A program made the translations under genes and the position numbers. A stretch of DNA of 62,122 nt from CAZJYI01 sp964550025 (GTDB lineage: Bacteria; Verrucomicrobiota; Kiritimatiellia; UBA8416; CAYOBW01). The notes under the pieces are model-generated. The model made no database searches, was not told the DNA's origin, and was given only the letters and a program-made list of their open reading frames with translations. The stretch is taken from NCBI GenBank assembly GCA_964550025.1, contig CAZJYI010000058.1, positions 1-62,122 of the forward strand. The letters run 5' to 3'. Positions 1 to 9,621 of the stretch are shown piece by piece (within the stretch, counting starts at the first letter, position 1; the number at the start of each line of letters is the position of its first letter).

Positions 1-432
1 CGCTTGGGAGGCCTTGGCTTCCCCGCCGGTCAATACCTCGAGGCGTTTCACCTCGTCCGCGTCGAAATCGGCCGCCTCCAGCAGCTTGTACTGGTTGTCG
101 TAGATCTCCTGCGGAATGCCCTTGGTCACGGTTCCGTCCGACGAATGCTGCGGGCGTGGTCCTTTCCGCCCCCAGCTCATGGAACACTTCAGCATGGAGC
201 TCGGGCCCCAGTGAACGAAGATGCCGAAACGCGCCTCTTTCCACCAGACCATGTCTTCCTCGCCGGCGAACAGGTAAGGATGCAGATCTTCCGGGACCGT
301 CTTCATCCATTGAACCAGTTGCTTCGGATGGTAGTATGGCTCAATGCCATCGGTGTGCGGGGGATGCCGGTGGGCGGGCCACGCTACTTGCGCCACCAGT
401 ACCAGAGCCGGGATTCTCAGCCAGTTCTTCAT
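1..432 (-). CDS. GH29-like alpha-L-fucosidase, N-terminal part (cut by window edge)
   Basis: This is the first 144 codons of a gene that runs off the left edge. After a short hydrophobic N-terminus that could be an export signal, the protein reads VWWKEARFGIFVHWGPSS (residues about 62-79), the N-terminal signature of GH29 alpha-L-fucosidases, followed by an IYDNQYKLLEAADFDADE segment equivalent to the family's 'YD.LYK.F....FDADEW'. After FDADE the sequence no longer looks like GH29 (it reads VKRLEVLTGGEAKAS), so a rearrangement there is possible, as in neighbouring genes. The start at 432 is supported by AAAGGAG about 9 bases upstream. It is the last visible gene of the minus-strand operon that begins with GH44. 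The expected role is removal of fucose from a plant or algal glycan outside the cytoplasm. Confidence 0.7.
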   Translation of the reverse strand, partial: MKNWLRIPALVLVAQVAWPAHRHPPHTDGIEPYYHPKQLVQWMKTVPEDLHPYLFAGEEDMVWWKEARFGIFVHWGPSSMLKCSMSWGRKGPRPQHSSDGTVTKGIPQEIYDNQYKLLEAADFDADEVKRLEVLTGGEAKASQA

Positions 433-464
433 TACGCCGTCTCCTTTCGGTCGTTCATGTCGCT

Positions 465-1124
465 TCAGTCCAGCGCATAGTCGGGATTGCGCTGGAGTGC
501 GGGCGCGCCGACTTCCTTCTCCCACCGGCGCAGCCTCTGCCGCATCCGCTGCAGTTCGTCCGGTTTGCTTCCCGAGAGATCATTGGATTCGGTCGGATCA
601 TCGGACAGATTGTACAGTTCGTGGGTGCCGTATTCGACGACCTCACGCAGCTTGTAGTTGCCGTCGTAGATGACGTTGCGCCACGGGTATTTCCAGCGCC
701 TGGTCTTCTCGTTGTACTGGCCGTACTTCGGGTAGTAGCAGACGATCGGGCGCTTCGGCAGCTTGTCTTCGTTTCCGGTCAGCAGGGGGGCCAGGCTCAC
801 GCCGTCGAGCGGATAGTTCCGGGGAGCCGCGATTCCCGCCAGGTCCAGGAACGTAGGGTAGAGGTCAATGTGCGTGATGCGCTCAGCGGATGTGGAACCG
901 GTCCTGATGTTCCCCGGCCACTTGAAGATGTACGGAACCTTCAGGCCGCCCTCGTACACATCGCCCTTCTGCCCGCGCAATCCGCCGGTCAGGTCGGGCG
1001 TATATGCGCCGTTATCCGAAGTGAAGACGACATTGGGCTTTGCCCATGCCGCCGTCTGCAATACGAAGAGTATTGCCGCAGATGCTGCGCAGACCTTCAT
1101 CCTTGTTCCCCGCTGTATGCTCAT
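465..1124 (-). pseudogene. sulfatase with catalytic core deleted
   Basis: The 219-residue product has a signal peptide (MKVCAASAAILFVLQ... up to AWA) followed by KPNVVF, the normal first beta strand of an alkaline-phosphatase-fold sulfatase. It then jumps straight to TSDNGAYTPDLTGGLRGQK, a motif that normally lies about 250-300 residues further on. The jump removes the C-x-P-S/A-R cysteine that becomes formylglycine, and most metal ligands. The C-terminal half is otherwise normal (EGGLKVPYIFKWPG, HIDLYPTFLDLAG, ELYNLSDDPTESNDL). The junction lies at VVF (about 1023-1031), where both family motifs share VVF, so a deletion between short homologies fits. The frame is kept. A sulfatase without this core cannot be active. 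AGGA four bases before 1124 supports the longer start; a start at 1100 is also possible. Confidence 0.85.
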
Positions 1125-1130
1125 GTGTTC

Positions 1131-2172
1131 CTACACCTTTCCCCGCCGGGTTTCGAGTTCTTCACGAACCTCCGCGGCCTTGGATGGATTGATCGGGAAG
1201 AACTTGAGAAGTAACAGAGCCAGAAGCAGTGCCGAGACGGGGATGGCTATGTAGCCCAGGCGCATATTCCGCAGGACGGCCTGGGGCTGGTCGCCTTCCA
1301 GGGTCGCGTCGAATCCCGTCAATTCCAGCAGGGGGCCGGAGATCAGGAAACCGACGCAGAAGCTCAGCTTCAACACCCACGAGAAGACGGACGCGAAGCT
1401 CCCCTCGCGTCGTTCCCCCGTCTTCAGTTCGTCCAGGTCGACAACATCGATCTGCATGGACGGGACCATCAGCCACAGCCCCGCATACCCGGCCCCGATG
1501 AAGACCGTGTTCAACAGCATGAGCCAGGGGCAGGCTGGAGTGAAGGTCCACCATGTCGTCGCCGCCGAAACCAGCACAAGGCAGACAGAAATCACCAGGC
1601 ACTTGTTCTTGCCGATCCGTTCCGACAACCAGCGGAAGAGCGGGATGAACGAGAGGCTGAAGAGTGTATAGACAAAGGTCCCGTACCCGGCGAACTTGGA
1701 GCTCCAGTCCCAGTCGCCGCCGAGCACGTAGTAGGTGCCCACGTAACGGCCATAACTGTCGAAGATTGCCGTACCCAGAGAGTATCCCGAAGCCGATCAC
1801 CCATGGCATCACCTGCTCCGGCGTGAAACTGGATGGGAACCACCAGATCAGGGGGTAGGTCAGCCCGGCCAGGATCGCCCCGACCAGGATATAGGGCCGG
1901 CGTCGACCCCACCGCGTCCGCGTGTTGTCGGAAATGCAGCCCATGATGGGGTCGATGATGCCGTCCCAAAGCCGCAAGGACATCAGGACGATCGACACGT
2001 AGAGCGGCCGCATCTGCAGTTCCATGTTGAAGAACGGGTAGGCGATGCTGACCATGACCCAGACACCCAGGATGTCGACGGGACCGCCCAGCGCGTACGC
2101 CAGCTTGCGTCCGAGCGGTACCCGGTCTTCGGCCGCGATCACGCTGTGCTCATGTGACGGTGTGTGGGTCAC
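1131..2172 (-). pseudogene. GPH-family MFS sugar:cation symporter, frameshifted and core-deleted
   Basis: Translation from the GTG at 2172 gives a typical N-terminus of a glycoside-pentoside-hexuronide symporter: RKLAYALGGPVDILGVWVM, LRLWDGIIDPIMGCISDNT, TRWGRRRPYILVGAIL, then a helix ending FGILSGY. At about 1764-1770 the frame changes. The other frame continues as IFDSYGRYVGTYYVLGG and then several membrane helices to a stop at 1131. The two parts total about 345 residues against 450-480 for the family, so roughly 100-130 residues (about TM4-TM6) are missing as well. The start overlaps the upstream GH94 stop in a GTGA, so translation was coupled. Its original role was presumably uptake of the disaccharides that the GH94 enzymes split. 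Confidence 0.85.
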
Positions 2173-4592
2173 GCGTTGTCCCCTTCGCCGCCTGGCGTTC
2201 CCATGACCGCCCGGACCTCGACGTGCGCGCCTTCGGGAGCCGCCGGTATGGTCTGCGCGGGATCGAGACGCTCCCCATTCGCGGTCAACTCCCGGATCCC
2301 CTTCTCAATACCATCAGGATTCTCCACGCGGATGTCATACGTCGCGCCGCGGAAACGGCGAGTGATACGGAATCCGTCCCAGTCTGACGGGATACACGGA
2401 TCGATACGCAACCCGGACCAGTCCGGGCGCATACCGAGGATGTGCTGCGTCATCGTGTAGTACGTCCATGACGCCGTTCCGCTCAGCCACGGCAGACGCG
2501 CGGCACCGAAACGGCGGGAGTGCTTGCCGTGGGCCGACTGCGCGTGGACATAGGGCTCGATCTCACGGATCTCCGCCCGGTCGTTCTGCGCCGCCGGCAA
2601 GTAGGACCGAAGATACTCGTAGGCCCGATCGCCGCGGCCGAGGAGCGTTTCGGCAATCACAGCCCAGGACTGCGGGTGGCAGAAGATGCCGCCGTTTTCT
2701 TTCATGGACGGATTGAACAGCGCGGAGCGGACCTCGCCCACCGGTGCCTTCGCATAGGGCGGATCACAAAGAGCGATGCCGTACTCGGTGGCCAGGCGCC
2801 GATGCACGATGTCCATGGCCTGAACGGCCTGCGCGTCCGTGGCCGCGCCGCTGATCACCGCCCAAGACTGTGCGTTGAGGTAGAGGCTGCCTTCCTCGTT
2901 CGCGCGGCTGCCGAAAACGCTTCCCGTTTCGCTGAAGCCGCGCACAAACCACTCACCGTCCCACGCGTGCGTCTGCAGCGCCAGGTCGATCTCGCCCAGC
3001 ATCGTGTCGGCCCAGAGCACATCGTCGGACCGCTCCAGCATGTGGCAGATGTCGTGATATGTCTGCAGCCCATAGCGAAGCTGAAACGCGGCGAACATGC
3101 TCTCCCCGCGCTGACCCAGCACCAGGCAGTCATTCCAGTCGGCGGCCAGGCCGCAGGGCAGACCGTGCGCACCCGTTCGCTCCAGGTTGAACTCAAGCGC
3201 CCGGCGAAGGTGGTCGAGGACGGACGCCTCGCCCGCGTCGGCGTACGGCAACGTTCTGTCCAGGAAACCCAGGTCACCCGTTTCCTTGACGTAGGCCGGG
3301 ACCGTGTTGAATAGCCACAGGCAGTCGTCGGCGCGGTACTCATCTTCACCGATGAGCGGCTCGCCTCCGGGTGAGTGCTCGAAGGGCTTAACGACGGGTT
3401 TCGCTCCGCCCGTTGAGAACTGGCCGGTCAGCATGAGCTCGAGCCGCTCGCCTGCCTCTTCCGGGATCGCCGCCAATACACCGAGAATGTCCTGGACAGT
3501 ATCACGGTAGCCCAACCCGTCCCGAGCGCCCGCGTAGACGAGCGACGCCGAGCGCGACCACGCAAAGGTCACGAGGCTGTTGTACGCGTTCCAGACGTTG
3601 ACCATGCTGTCGAGGGCGTCGTCTGGCGTATCCGCCTCGTATGCCCCGATGCGCGAGTGCCAGTACTGCTTGACCTCTTCCAGCGCCGCGCGCCCCTTGT
3701 CGACCGTATCGAGCCGTGCCAGGACGTCCCTGCCAACAGTCGCCGCGTTGCCGATCCCGAATACGACCATCATCTCATGAGATTCACCGGGCTGAAGCGT
3801 GACGTCTGCCTGCAGCGATCCACAGGGATTGTCCCCGTGAGCGTGCGACCCGGAACACGCACCGCGTTCCACGGCAAGTGGATTCGCATAGCCGCGGTAA
3901 GGTCCGACGAACGCCTCCCGGTCGGTGTCGAAACCGCTGACGTCCGACCCCACGAGCCCCATGAAAGAGTAACGTCCGCCCCCCGTGTCCAGTGGTTCCA
4001 GCGACGAATCGGCAAGGTGCGTGTTGAATCCGCACGAGATGATCCCGTCGACGCAGTCGCAGTCGACGATGTACTGCGAATACTGCATGTTGCTGACGTC
4101 CTGCCGCACCTGCCAGTTCGTGGTGAGTTCCGCGTAGCTGAACACCTTCAGCTCCCGCGTCCGGTTCGACCGGTTGGTCAGCTTCAGCATCCAGCACTCG
4201 TAGAGCGCGTTGACGGGAACGAAGTAGGTGGTTTTCGATAAGATATCGACGTACGCGGACTCAATCGCCGTATATCCCGTTCCGTGACGGCACGTGCTCT
4301 TGTAGGCGTCCAGCGGCTTGCCCGTGGGCTGCCACGATGTCGACCAGCAATCGCCGCTCTCCTCGTCGCGGATGTAGAAATAGCGGCCGGGCTGGTCCAT
4401 CGGGATGGCGTTGAAATTCAGTCGCGTCAGCCGGCCGCGTGCCGTCGACTGATAAAAGGAATACCCGCCGGCGTTGTTCGTAATGATGGCCCCATAGGTC
4501 GTCGACCCCAGGTAATTGCTCCAGGACCGCGGTGTGTCAGGTCGCGTGATCACGTATTCTCGCCGCTTGTCGTCAAAGTGTCCGTATTGCAT
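2169..4592 (-). CDS. GH94 glycoside phosphorylase (chitobiose/cellobiose phosphorylase-like), paralog A
   Basis: The 807-residue cytoplasmic protein (no signal peptide) is a full-length GH94 inverting phosphorylase. It starts MQYGHFDDKRREYVITRPDT, carries the ADWND motif near residue 485 that holds the catalytic acid aspartate, and ends with the family block WLSGTASWTYYTMTQHILG, IDPCIPSDW, ITRRFRGATYDI. Such enzymes split a beta-linked disaccharide with phosphate to a sugar 1-phosphate and a free sugar, saving ATP. The segments NPLAVERG.CS, GLGYRDTVQD and KENGGIFCHPQ look closer to chitobiose-type than cellobiose-type enzymes, but specificity cannot be fixed by eye. An AAGGAAGG sits just before the ATG. 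It follows paralog B after 78 bases and overlaps the transporter gene by four bases. Confidence 0.9.
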   Translation of the reverse strand: MQYGHFDDKRREYVITRPDTPRSWSNYLGSTTYGAIITNNAGGYSFYQSTARGRLTRLNFNAIPMDQPGRYFYIRDEESGDCWSTSWQPTGKPLDAYKSTCRHGTGYTAIESAYVDILSKTTYFVPVNALYECWMLKLTNRSNRTRELKVFSYAELTTNWQVRQDVSNMQYSQYIVDCDCVDGIISCGFNTHLADSSLEPLDTGGGRYSFMGLVGSDVSGFDTDREAFVGPYRGYANPLAVERGACSGSHAHGDNPCGSLQADVTLQPGESHEMMVVFGIGNAATVGRDVLARLDTVDKGRAALEEVKQYWHSRIGAYEADTPDDALDSMVNVWNAYNSLVTFAWSRSASLVYAGARDGLGYRDTVQDILGVLAAIPEEAGERLELMLTGQFSTGGAKPVVKPFEHSPGGEPLIGEDEYRADDCLWLFNTVPAYVKETGDLGFLDRTLPYADAGEASVLDHLRRALEFNLERTGAHGLPCGLAADWNDCLVLGQRGESMFAAFQLRYGLQTYHDICHMLERSDDVLWADTMLGEIDLALQTHAWDGEWFVRGFSETGSVFGSRANEEGSLYLNAQSWAVISGAATDAQAVQAMDIVHRRLATEYGIALCDPPYAKAPVGEVRSALFNPSMKENGGIFCHPQSWAVIAETLLGRGDRAYEYLRSYLPAAQNDRAEIREIEPYVHAQSAHGKHSRRFGAARLPWLSGTASWTYYTMTQHILGMRPDWSGLRIDPCIPSDWDGFRITRRFRGATYDIRVENPDGIEKGIRELTANGERLDPAQTIPAAPEGAHVEVRAVMGTPGGEGDNA

Positions 4593-4611
4593 GGTTGCTG
4601 TCCTTCCTTTA

Positions 4612-4628
4612 GTAGCAAAAGGTGCTAC
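4612..4628. repeat. small hairpin GTAGCA / TGCTAC between the two GH94 genes
   Basis: Six-base arms GTAGCA and TGCTAC with a five-base loop lie in the 78-base spacer between the GH94 genes, just upstream of the ribosome-binding site of paralog A. The GTAGC...GCTAC pairing also bounds the spacer after GH44 (7124-7170). It could stabilise an mRNA end or tune translation of the downstream gene. Confidence 0.45.
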
Positions 4629-4670
4629 GGGGCGGCGCCTCTCTTCAGCAGTACCTCTTGATGCGGCCCC

Positions 4671-7112
4671 CTACTTCTCATTCCCCAGCACAATTTCCAC
4701 CCGCACTGGATCGCCGTCCGCATCCAGGGGTACGGTGTGCCCCTTCACAAGTCGGCCGCCGACGGTCATTCGCTCGACGCCACGGCTGACGGCGTGTGGG
4801 TTGCGTACAGTGATCTCATAGCTCTTGCCGCGAAAACGTCTGGTGACCCTGAAACCCGACCAATACGGCGGGATGCATGGATCGATGACAAGACCCTCGT
4901 GGGACGCGCGCACCCCGAGGATGTACTGTGTCATTGCGACGTACGACCAGGCCGCCGTTCCCGTGAGCCACGAGTTCTTGGCCTCGCCGAAAGAGGGTGC
5001 GTCCGGTCCGGCAATCATCTGCGGATAGATGTACGGTTCGGCACGGTAGCGGTCGTGATCGTCCTGCAGACTGGGGCAGATCGACCGGTAGTACTCCCAC
5101 GCCTTCCGCCCGTTGCCGGCAAGCGCTTCGGCGATCTGGATCCAGGTGTTGTTGTGAGCGAAAATGCCGGCGTTCTCCTTGTAGCCTGGCGGGTATGAGC
5201 TGACCTCGCCCAGCTCGGGGTAGTACCGCGAGTAGGCCGGTTGCTGCAGAATGATGCCGCGCTCGGTCGCGAGCCGCTCCGCAGTGCTCTTCAGCGCTTC
5301 CCGCGCTTTGCCGTCGTCGACACCGATCCCACCCATGATGCACCACCCCTGCGACTCGATGAAGATCTGTCCCTCCTCGCAACTGGATGATCCCACGGCA
5401 TTCCCGTTGGCGTCGTACGCTCTCAGGAACCACGCTCCGTCCCAACCGTGGGCGTCCACCGCATCGTGCATCGCCGCCCGCCGACGGGCAAGTGACTCTG
5501 CTTCCTCGTCGCGTTCCAGGTGGCGATAGAGCCTCTCCAGTTCACCACAGGCCGCGCAGTACTGTCCCGCGATCATCAGGGATTCCGCTGCGCTGTCCTC
5601 GATGTCGCCGACGAGCTGAAAACTCTCGCCCGGCGTGGTCGAGAAGCAGTTCAGGTTCAGGCAGTCGTTCCAGTCCGCGTGACCGATCAGCGGAAGTCCG
5701 TGTGGACCGAGTCGCTCATCCGTGTGGCGAACCGAGAGGTCGAGATGGTCGCCGAGCGTCGCGCCGCATTGCGGCGCATCCGCATAGCCAACCGTCTCCT
5801 CCAGGATACCAACGTCACCGGTTTCGCGAATGTAGGCGCACACGGCCAGCACCAGCCAGAGCGGGTCGTCGTTGAAACCGCTACCGATGTCACTGTTGCC
5901 CTGCTTCGTCAACGGCTGGTACTGGTGGAAGCAGGACCCGTCCGAGAGCTGCGTCGCCGCCAGGTCGCACAGGCGTTCGCGCACGCGTGCAGACTCCATG
6001 TGAACCATGCCCAGAACGTCCTGGTTCGAGTCGCGGAATCCCATGCCGCGGCCGATCCCCGATTCGTACCCCGAAGCCGACCGCGAGAGGTTGAACGTCA
6101 CCATGCACTGGTACGCGTTCCAGATGTTGACCGTGCGGTCGGCGTGCTCATTGCCCGTTTGGACCGTATAGGCGGACAACCGCTCGTCCCAGTATTGCGC
6201 CAAGGCGGCCATTTCTCGATCAACCGCTTCGTCGCCGTCCATGTCGCCTACCGCCTCGCGATAGGGGGCCTTGTTGATGACGCCGGGGCTTGTGAACTTC
6301 GTCTCTTCCCGGTTCTCGCAGTAGCCGAGACGGAACTGAAAACGCGTCGATGCACCGGCGGCTACCGACAGGTCGACCTGGAGCGCGCCGATCGGCGACC
6401 ATCCGTGCGCCACGCTGTTCGTGCACTGTCCAACCCGCACGGCATGAGGCCGGTCGAATCCGTTGTGAACGCCGACGAACGCGTCGCGCGATGTGTCGAA
6501 TCCGACGACCGGCGCGGTGCAGTCGAAGAACGCAAAGTGGTTCCTGCGTTCGCGGTATTCCGTCTTGTGGAAGATGACGCCGTCTTCAACTTCGACCTCG
6601 CCGGTCGAGAAGTTGCGTTGAAAGTTCGTCATGTCGTCCATCGCGTCCCAAAGACACCATTCGACCGAACCGAAAAGAGTGAGAGCCCGGTCCGTCCCGG
6701 AGTGATTCGTGACCGTCACATCCCAGACTTCGAGGTGCTTGCCGACCGGCACGAAGGTGGTCACGGCGACTTCGATATCGTTGCGGTGCCCCGTGATGCT
6801 CGTGTAGCCCAGGCCGTGGCGGCATTCGTAGTGGTCCAATTCGGTCTGAGTCGGCTTCCACCCGGGGTTCCAGACATCGTCGCCGTCGCGCACGTAGATG
6901 TAGCGACCGTTGCTGTCGACGGGGCAGTTATTGTAGCGGTAGCGAGTCAGACGGCGGAGTCGCGCGTCGCGATAGAAGCTGTAGCCTCCCGACGTGTTGC
7001 TGATGATCCCGAAGAAATCCTCGCACCCCAGGTAGTTGATCCACGGCAACGGCGTATCAGGCCGTGTGATCACATACTCCCGCTTCTGGTCGTCAAAATG
7101 TCCGTACTGCAT
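4671..7112 (-). CDS. GH94 cellobiose phosphorylase-like, paralog B
   Basis: The 813-residue cytoplasmic protein follows the cellobiose phosphorylase pattern throughout: MQYGHFDDQKREYVITRPDTP, GIISNTSGGYSFYRD, RYRYNNCPVDSNGRYIYVRD, YECRHGLGYTSI, GMGFRDSNQDVLG, HADWNDCLNLN (catalytic aspartate near residue 480), KENAGIFAHNNTW, WLTGTAAWSYVAMTQYILG. Cellobiose plus phosphate would give glucose 1-phosphate and glucose. I chose the ATG at 7112 over the one at 7130 because GGGAG lies at the right distance and the protein then begins exactly like paralog A. It follows the GH44 gene, so one transcript would carry a cellulose-chain-cutting enzyme and the phosphorylase for its products. Confidence 0.93.
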   Translation of the reverse strand: MQYGHFDDQKREYVITRPDTPLPWINYLGCEDFFGIISNTSGGYSFYRDARLRRLTRYRYNNCPVDSNGRYIYVRDGDDVWNPGWKPTQTELDHYECRHGLGYTSITGHRNDIEVAVTTFVPVGKHLEVWDVTVTNHSGTDRALTLFGSVEWCLWDAMDDMTNFQRNFSTGEVEVEDGVIFHKTEYRERRNHFAFFDCTAPVVGFDTSRDAFVGVHNGFDRPHAVRVGQCTNSVAHGWSPIGALQVDLSVAAGASTRFQFRLGYCENREETKFTSPGVINKAPYREAVGDMDGDEAVDREMAALAQYWDERLSAYTVQTGNEHADRTVNIWNAYQCMVTFNLSRSASGYESGIGRGMGFRDSNQDVLGMVHMESARVRERLCDLAATQLSDGSCFHQYQPLTKQGNSDIGSGFNDDPLWLVLAVCAYIRETGDVGILEETVGYADAPQCGATLGDHLDLSVRHTDERLGPHGLPLIGHADWNDCLNLNCFSTTPGESFQLVGDIEDSAAESLMIAGQYCAACGELERLYRHLERDEEAESLARRRAAMHDAVDAHGWDGAWFLRAYDANGNAVGSSSCEEGQIFIESQGWCIMGGIGVDDGKAREALKSTAERLATERGIILQQPAYSRYYPELGEVSSYPPGYKENAGIFAHNNTWIQIAEALAGNGRKAWEYYRSICPSLQDDHDRYRAEPYIYPQMIAGPDAPSFGEAKNSWLTGTAAWSYVAMTQYILGVRASHEGLVIDPCIPPYWSGFRVTRRFRGKSYEITVRNPHAVSRGVERMTVGGRLVKGHTVPLDADGDPVRVEIVLGNEK

Positions 7113-7123
7113 TGTTATCTCCC

Positions 7124-7170
7124 GTAGCAATCCTCTCTGAGCGGTGTTCGCCTCTCGGGAGGGGCGCTAC
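7124..7170. repeat. GTAGC...GCTAC spacer element whose arm holds the GH44 stop codon
   Basis: The spacer between GH44 and GH94-B is bounded by the inverted pair GTAGC (7124-7128) and GCTAC (7166-7170). The TAG stop codon of GH44 (7167-7169 on the minus strand) is inside the outer arm. The interior contains CCTCTC/GAGAGG-type inner repeats. Compare the related hairpin at 10657-10683. Confidence 0.5.
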
Positions 7171-8783
7171 TTTGGTCTCAACACAACATGTACCGCGCTC
7201 AAGACCGGCACGGCGCAAGTGAGCTCACCCGGCGCCGACGACGCGGGGGCTGCGGTCACGCGCCGGAGCTGTGCGTTCTCCGGGCCGAACATCCACGCCT
7301 CCTGGTATGCATATCCGGCCGCCCCCGCAAGGCGCAGCTTGATGGTGACGGCCACGTCCTCCACGTAGCTGCGGTTTGTGAGGACGACGTGCAGGGTATC
7401 CCCCGAAGACGCAGCCGACGCATACGCTCCGACGGCATTGCGGTCCGACGTCACGGCGGAAACCGACACCTCACCGTAACGTCCGCCCTTGCCGTCATAG
7501 TTCCTGAACAGCCGGAACGCGGCTGCCGCGTAGCGGTTGTCGGCCTGCCACTCCGGCTGGTAGTAACAGGCCAGATGCACGCCCATACGCCCGAAAACGC
7601 CGAGGGCTTCAACCTGAGCCAGGCCGCCTTCGATACGGTCGGCCATGGACCAGTTGTACTCGCTGATGGCCAGTTTCGTGCCCGGGTAGTGCGTGTCGAT
7701 GGACTCGCGCGCTTTCACAAGCAGCGGCAGGTTTCGGCTGAACCACCTGCCGATCCACGTGGGTTCGCGATACGACGCATCCCACAACGAGCGCGGCGCG
7801 TTCATGACCGCCGTCCCGCCACCGTTACGGACGTTGCCCGCGTCCGCATACCAGTGCAGATCCAGCACATCCAGGAGACGGACACCCAGGGCATCCGAGG
7901 CCCTGCGCATTTCGCTGAGATAGTAATCCAGGAACCAGCCGTATCGCTCCTTCGCGTTGATCTCTTTCCAGTCGGACTTGTCGCTGAGCCGGTCCATTGC
8001 CGTCATACCCCACGGGCCGGGTCCGAAACTCTCCGCATGCGGATCGACGTCCTTCACGACCTTCGCCAGCGCCACGGACTTGTCAATCACTTCGCGGCAA
8101 GTCGCCGGCTTGGGGTGCATGAGCGGATGCGTTTCGTGCCAGAGGCCGGGCTCGTTGTCCAACGAGTAGCCGCGAATGCCGCGCGCGCCGTCCGCGGTTC
8201 CGTATCTCCCGACAAGCAACCGAACCAACTCCTCCATGCAGACCGCCCGGAGCCCCGGGAGCCCTGCGTCAGGCCGCGCAACGACCTTCCTCCAACGCGG
8301 CGAGGGCGCGACTTCGTCGACCCTGACCACGTGGTTCGTGTCCGCCGCGACGTACCCGGCCGACTGCAGCCCCACCAGGGAGTAGGCCTTGCGCGCCACG
8401 GCCGCGTCATGAAAACGGGTGATGACGCAGGCTGGTGCGCGTGTTCCATTCGTGACGGTAGTCGGCCAATACGCGCGCAGCCCCTCAACCAGCCACCAGT
8501 CGTCGTTCGTGTTCGGCGGTATGCCGTCGTGGCCGGCATTCGAAGCGTTGTTCTCCCAGTTGTAGGTGCTCATGCGATTGCCGCACAGCCGCATCGACGT
8601 CCACCCGTCGAATCCAACGATGTCGTGGTTCGATCCGTAGATGTACGGGCTGATCGGTCTGCGGTCGGCGGAAGGACTCACCGTCACGGTTACGTCGGCC
8701 GCGCCTCTCGCCGCACATACGCCGATAAGGCACAGGGCAGCGGCACGTAGGGGCAGACTCGATACGAGTATCCTCGATTTCAT
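7167..8783 (-). CDS. GH44 endo-beta-1,4-glucanase / xyloglucanase
   Basis: The protein is 538 residues from the ATG at 8783, chosen because AAGGAG sits six bases upstream and a signal peptide (MKSRILVSSLPLRAAALCLIGVCAARGA) follows at once. GH44 motifs are clear: SPYIYGSN, RLCGNRMSTYNWENNASNAG, GYSLDNEPGLW with the acid/base Glu about residue 211, and LAISEYNW with the nucleophile Glu about residue 375. The length matches a single GH44 TIM barrel plus its small beta domain, with no cellulose-binding module. It would cut cellulose, mannan-substituted glucan or xyloglucan outside the cytoplasm. It heads the minus-strand operon with two GH94 phosphorylases and a sugar symporter, and is divergent from a XylR-like sensor. 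A leading ATG at 8825 is in frame but lacks a good ribosome site. Confidence 0.93.
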   Translation of the reverse strand: MKSRILVSSLPLRAAALCLIGVCAARGAADVTVTVSPSADRRPISPYIYGSNHDIVGFDGWTSMRLCGNRMSTYNWENNASNAGHDGIPPNTNDDWWLVEGLRAYWPTTVTNGTRAPACVITRFHDAAVARKAYSLVGLQSAGYVAADTNHVVRVDEVAPSPRWRKVVARPDAGLPGLRAVCMEELVRLLVGRYGTADGARGIRGYSLDNEPGLWHETHPLMHPKPATCREVIDKSVALAKVVKDVDPHAESFGPGPWGMTAMDRLSDKSDWKEINAKERYGWFLDYYLSEMRRASDALGVRLLDVLDLHWYADAGNVRNGGGTAVMNAPRSLWDASYREPTWIGRWFSRNLPLLVKARESIDTHYPGTKLAISEYNWSMADRIEGGLAQVEALGVFGRMGVHLACYYQPEWQADNRYAAAAFRLFRNYDGKGGRYGEVSVSAVTSDRNAVGAYASAASSGDTLHVVLTNRSYVEDVAVTIKLRLAGAAGYAYQEAWMFGPENAQLRRVTAAPASSAPGELTCAVPVLSAVHVVLRPK

Positions 8784-8889
8784 GTGGCACTCCTTCTTCA
8801 AAACGCCGCCTATTGTCCGGAACACACGTGACCTTCACAAGGTTATTGACCAGTGATAATCGCCTGTGTTGCACTGAATTCACGCACTC

Positions 8890-9621
8890 ATGGCAAAGCC
8901 CACAAACATCCTGCTGGCCCTCGACTGGTACGACCGGCGCGTCTACCGCGGGATAGTGCGGTTCGCGACGGAGCACGGCTGGCACATCTCTCCCTATTTC
9001 TTCTCTGACCGTGCCATACCGCGAGGATGGCAGGGCGACGGGGCGATCACCTGCTACGGCCAGACACTGGGTGAGTTCATCCTCTCGCTCGACATGCCGA
9101 AAGTAGACATAAGCGTGCTTGAGACGCCGGTCGCCATTCCGCGCGTCATCACTGACAACGCCGTGGTGGGAGACATGGCGGCCGAGCACTTCCTGGAAAG
9201 GGGCTTTCGCCATTTCGCGTACTATGACTGGCCGGATGTCCACGTGAACCAGCTGCGCAAGCAGACGTTCTTCGGCGCTCTCGCCCAAGCGGGCGTTCCC
9301 CCGTCTGCATGCCGGGAGATCAAGCAGGTGCCCGGGCGGCTGTTGCACGACTGGGAAGCACACCAGGAGTCCCTGCTCGAACAGCTCGCCGGGCTGCCGC
9401 GGCCGCTGGCGGTATTCACCGGCCAGGACAACCTTGGCGCAACGTTGATCGAGACCTGCGTGAATAACGACATCCATGTGCCGGAAGAGATCTCCGTGCT
9501 GGGCGTCGATGATATCGAGTTCCTTTGCGACTGCCTGGCGGTGCCCCTTTCCAGCATCGACACGCAACTCGACAAGCTGGGCTATGCCGCCCTCCTTCAC
9601 CGGGCCTACGAGTTGACGTAG
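8890..9621 (+). pseudogene. XylR-like transcription regulator lacking its AraC DNA-binding domain
   Basis: The 243-residue product is the periplasmic-binding-protein-like sensor half of a XylR-type AraC regulator: PTNILLALDWYDRRVYRGIVRFATEHGW at the start, PRVITDNAVVGDMAAEHFLERGFRHFAYY in the middle, then PEEISVLGVDDIEFLCDCLAVPLSSID. Family members continue for about 130 residues with a double helix-turn-helix. Here the protein stops after DKLGYAALLHRAYELT, the last residues being antisense to the 3' end of the next gene, with which it overlaps by 16 bases tail to tail. A deletion about 9585-9605 that removed the DNA-binding half is the simplest reading. An in-frame stop just upstream fixes the ATG at 8890. 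It was probably the local regulator of the divergent GH44 operon. Confidence 0.8.

Noticed and set aside
5520..7127. 535-codon frame opposite GH94-B
   Set aside because: Arg/Val-rich shadow of a high-GC gene; the GH94 motifs on the other strand are decisive.
8784..8889. Operator or promoter between GH44 and the regulator
   Set aside because: No convincing palindrome or well-spaced -35/-10 pair could be seen, although regulation here is likely.
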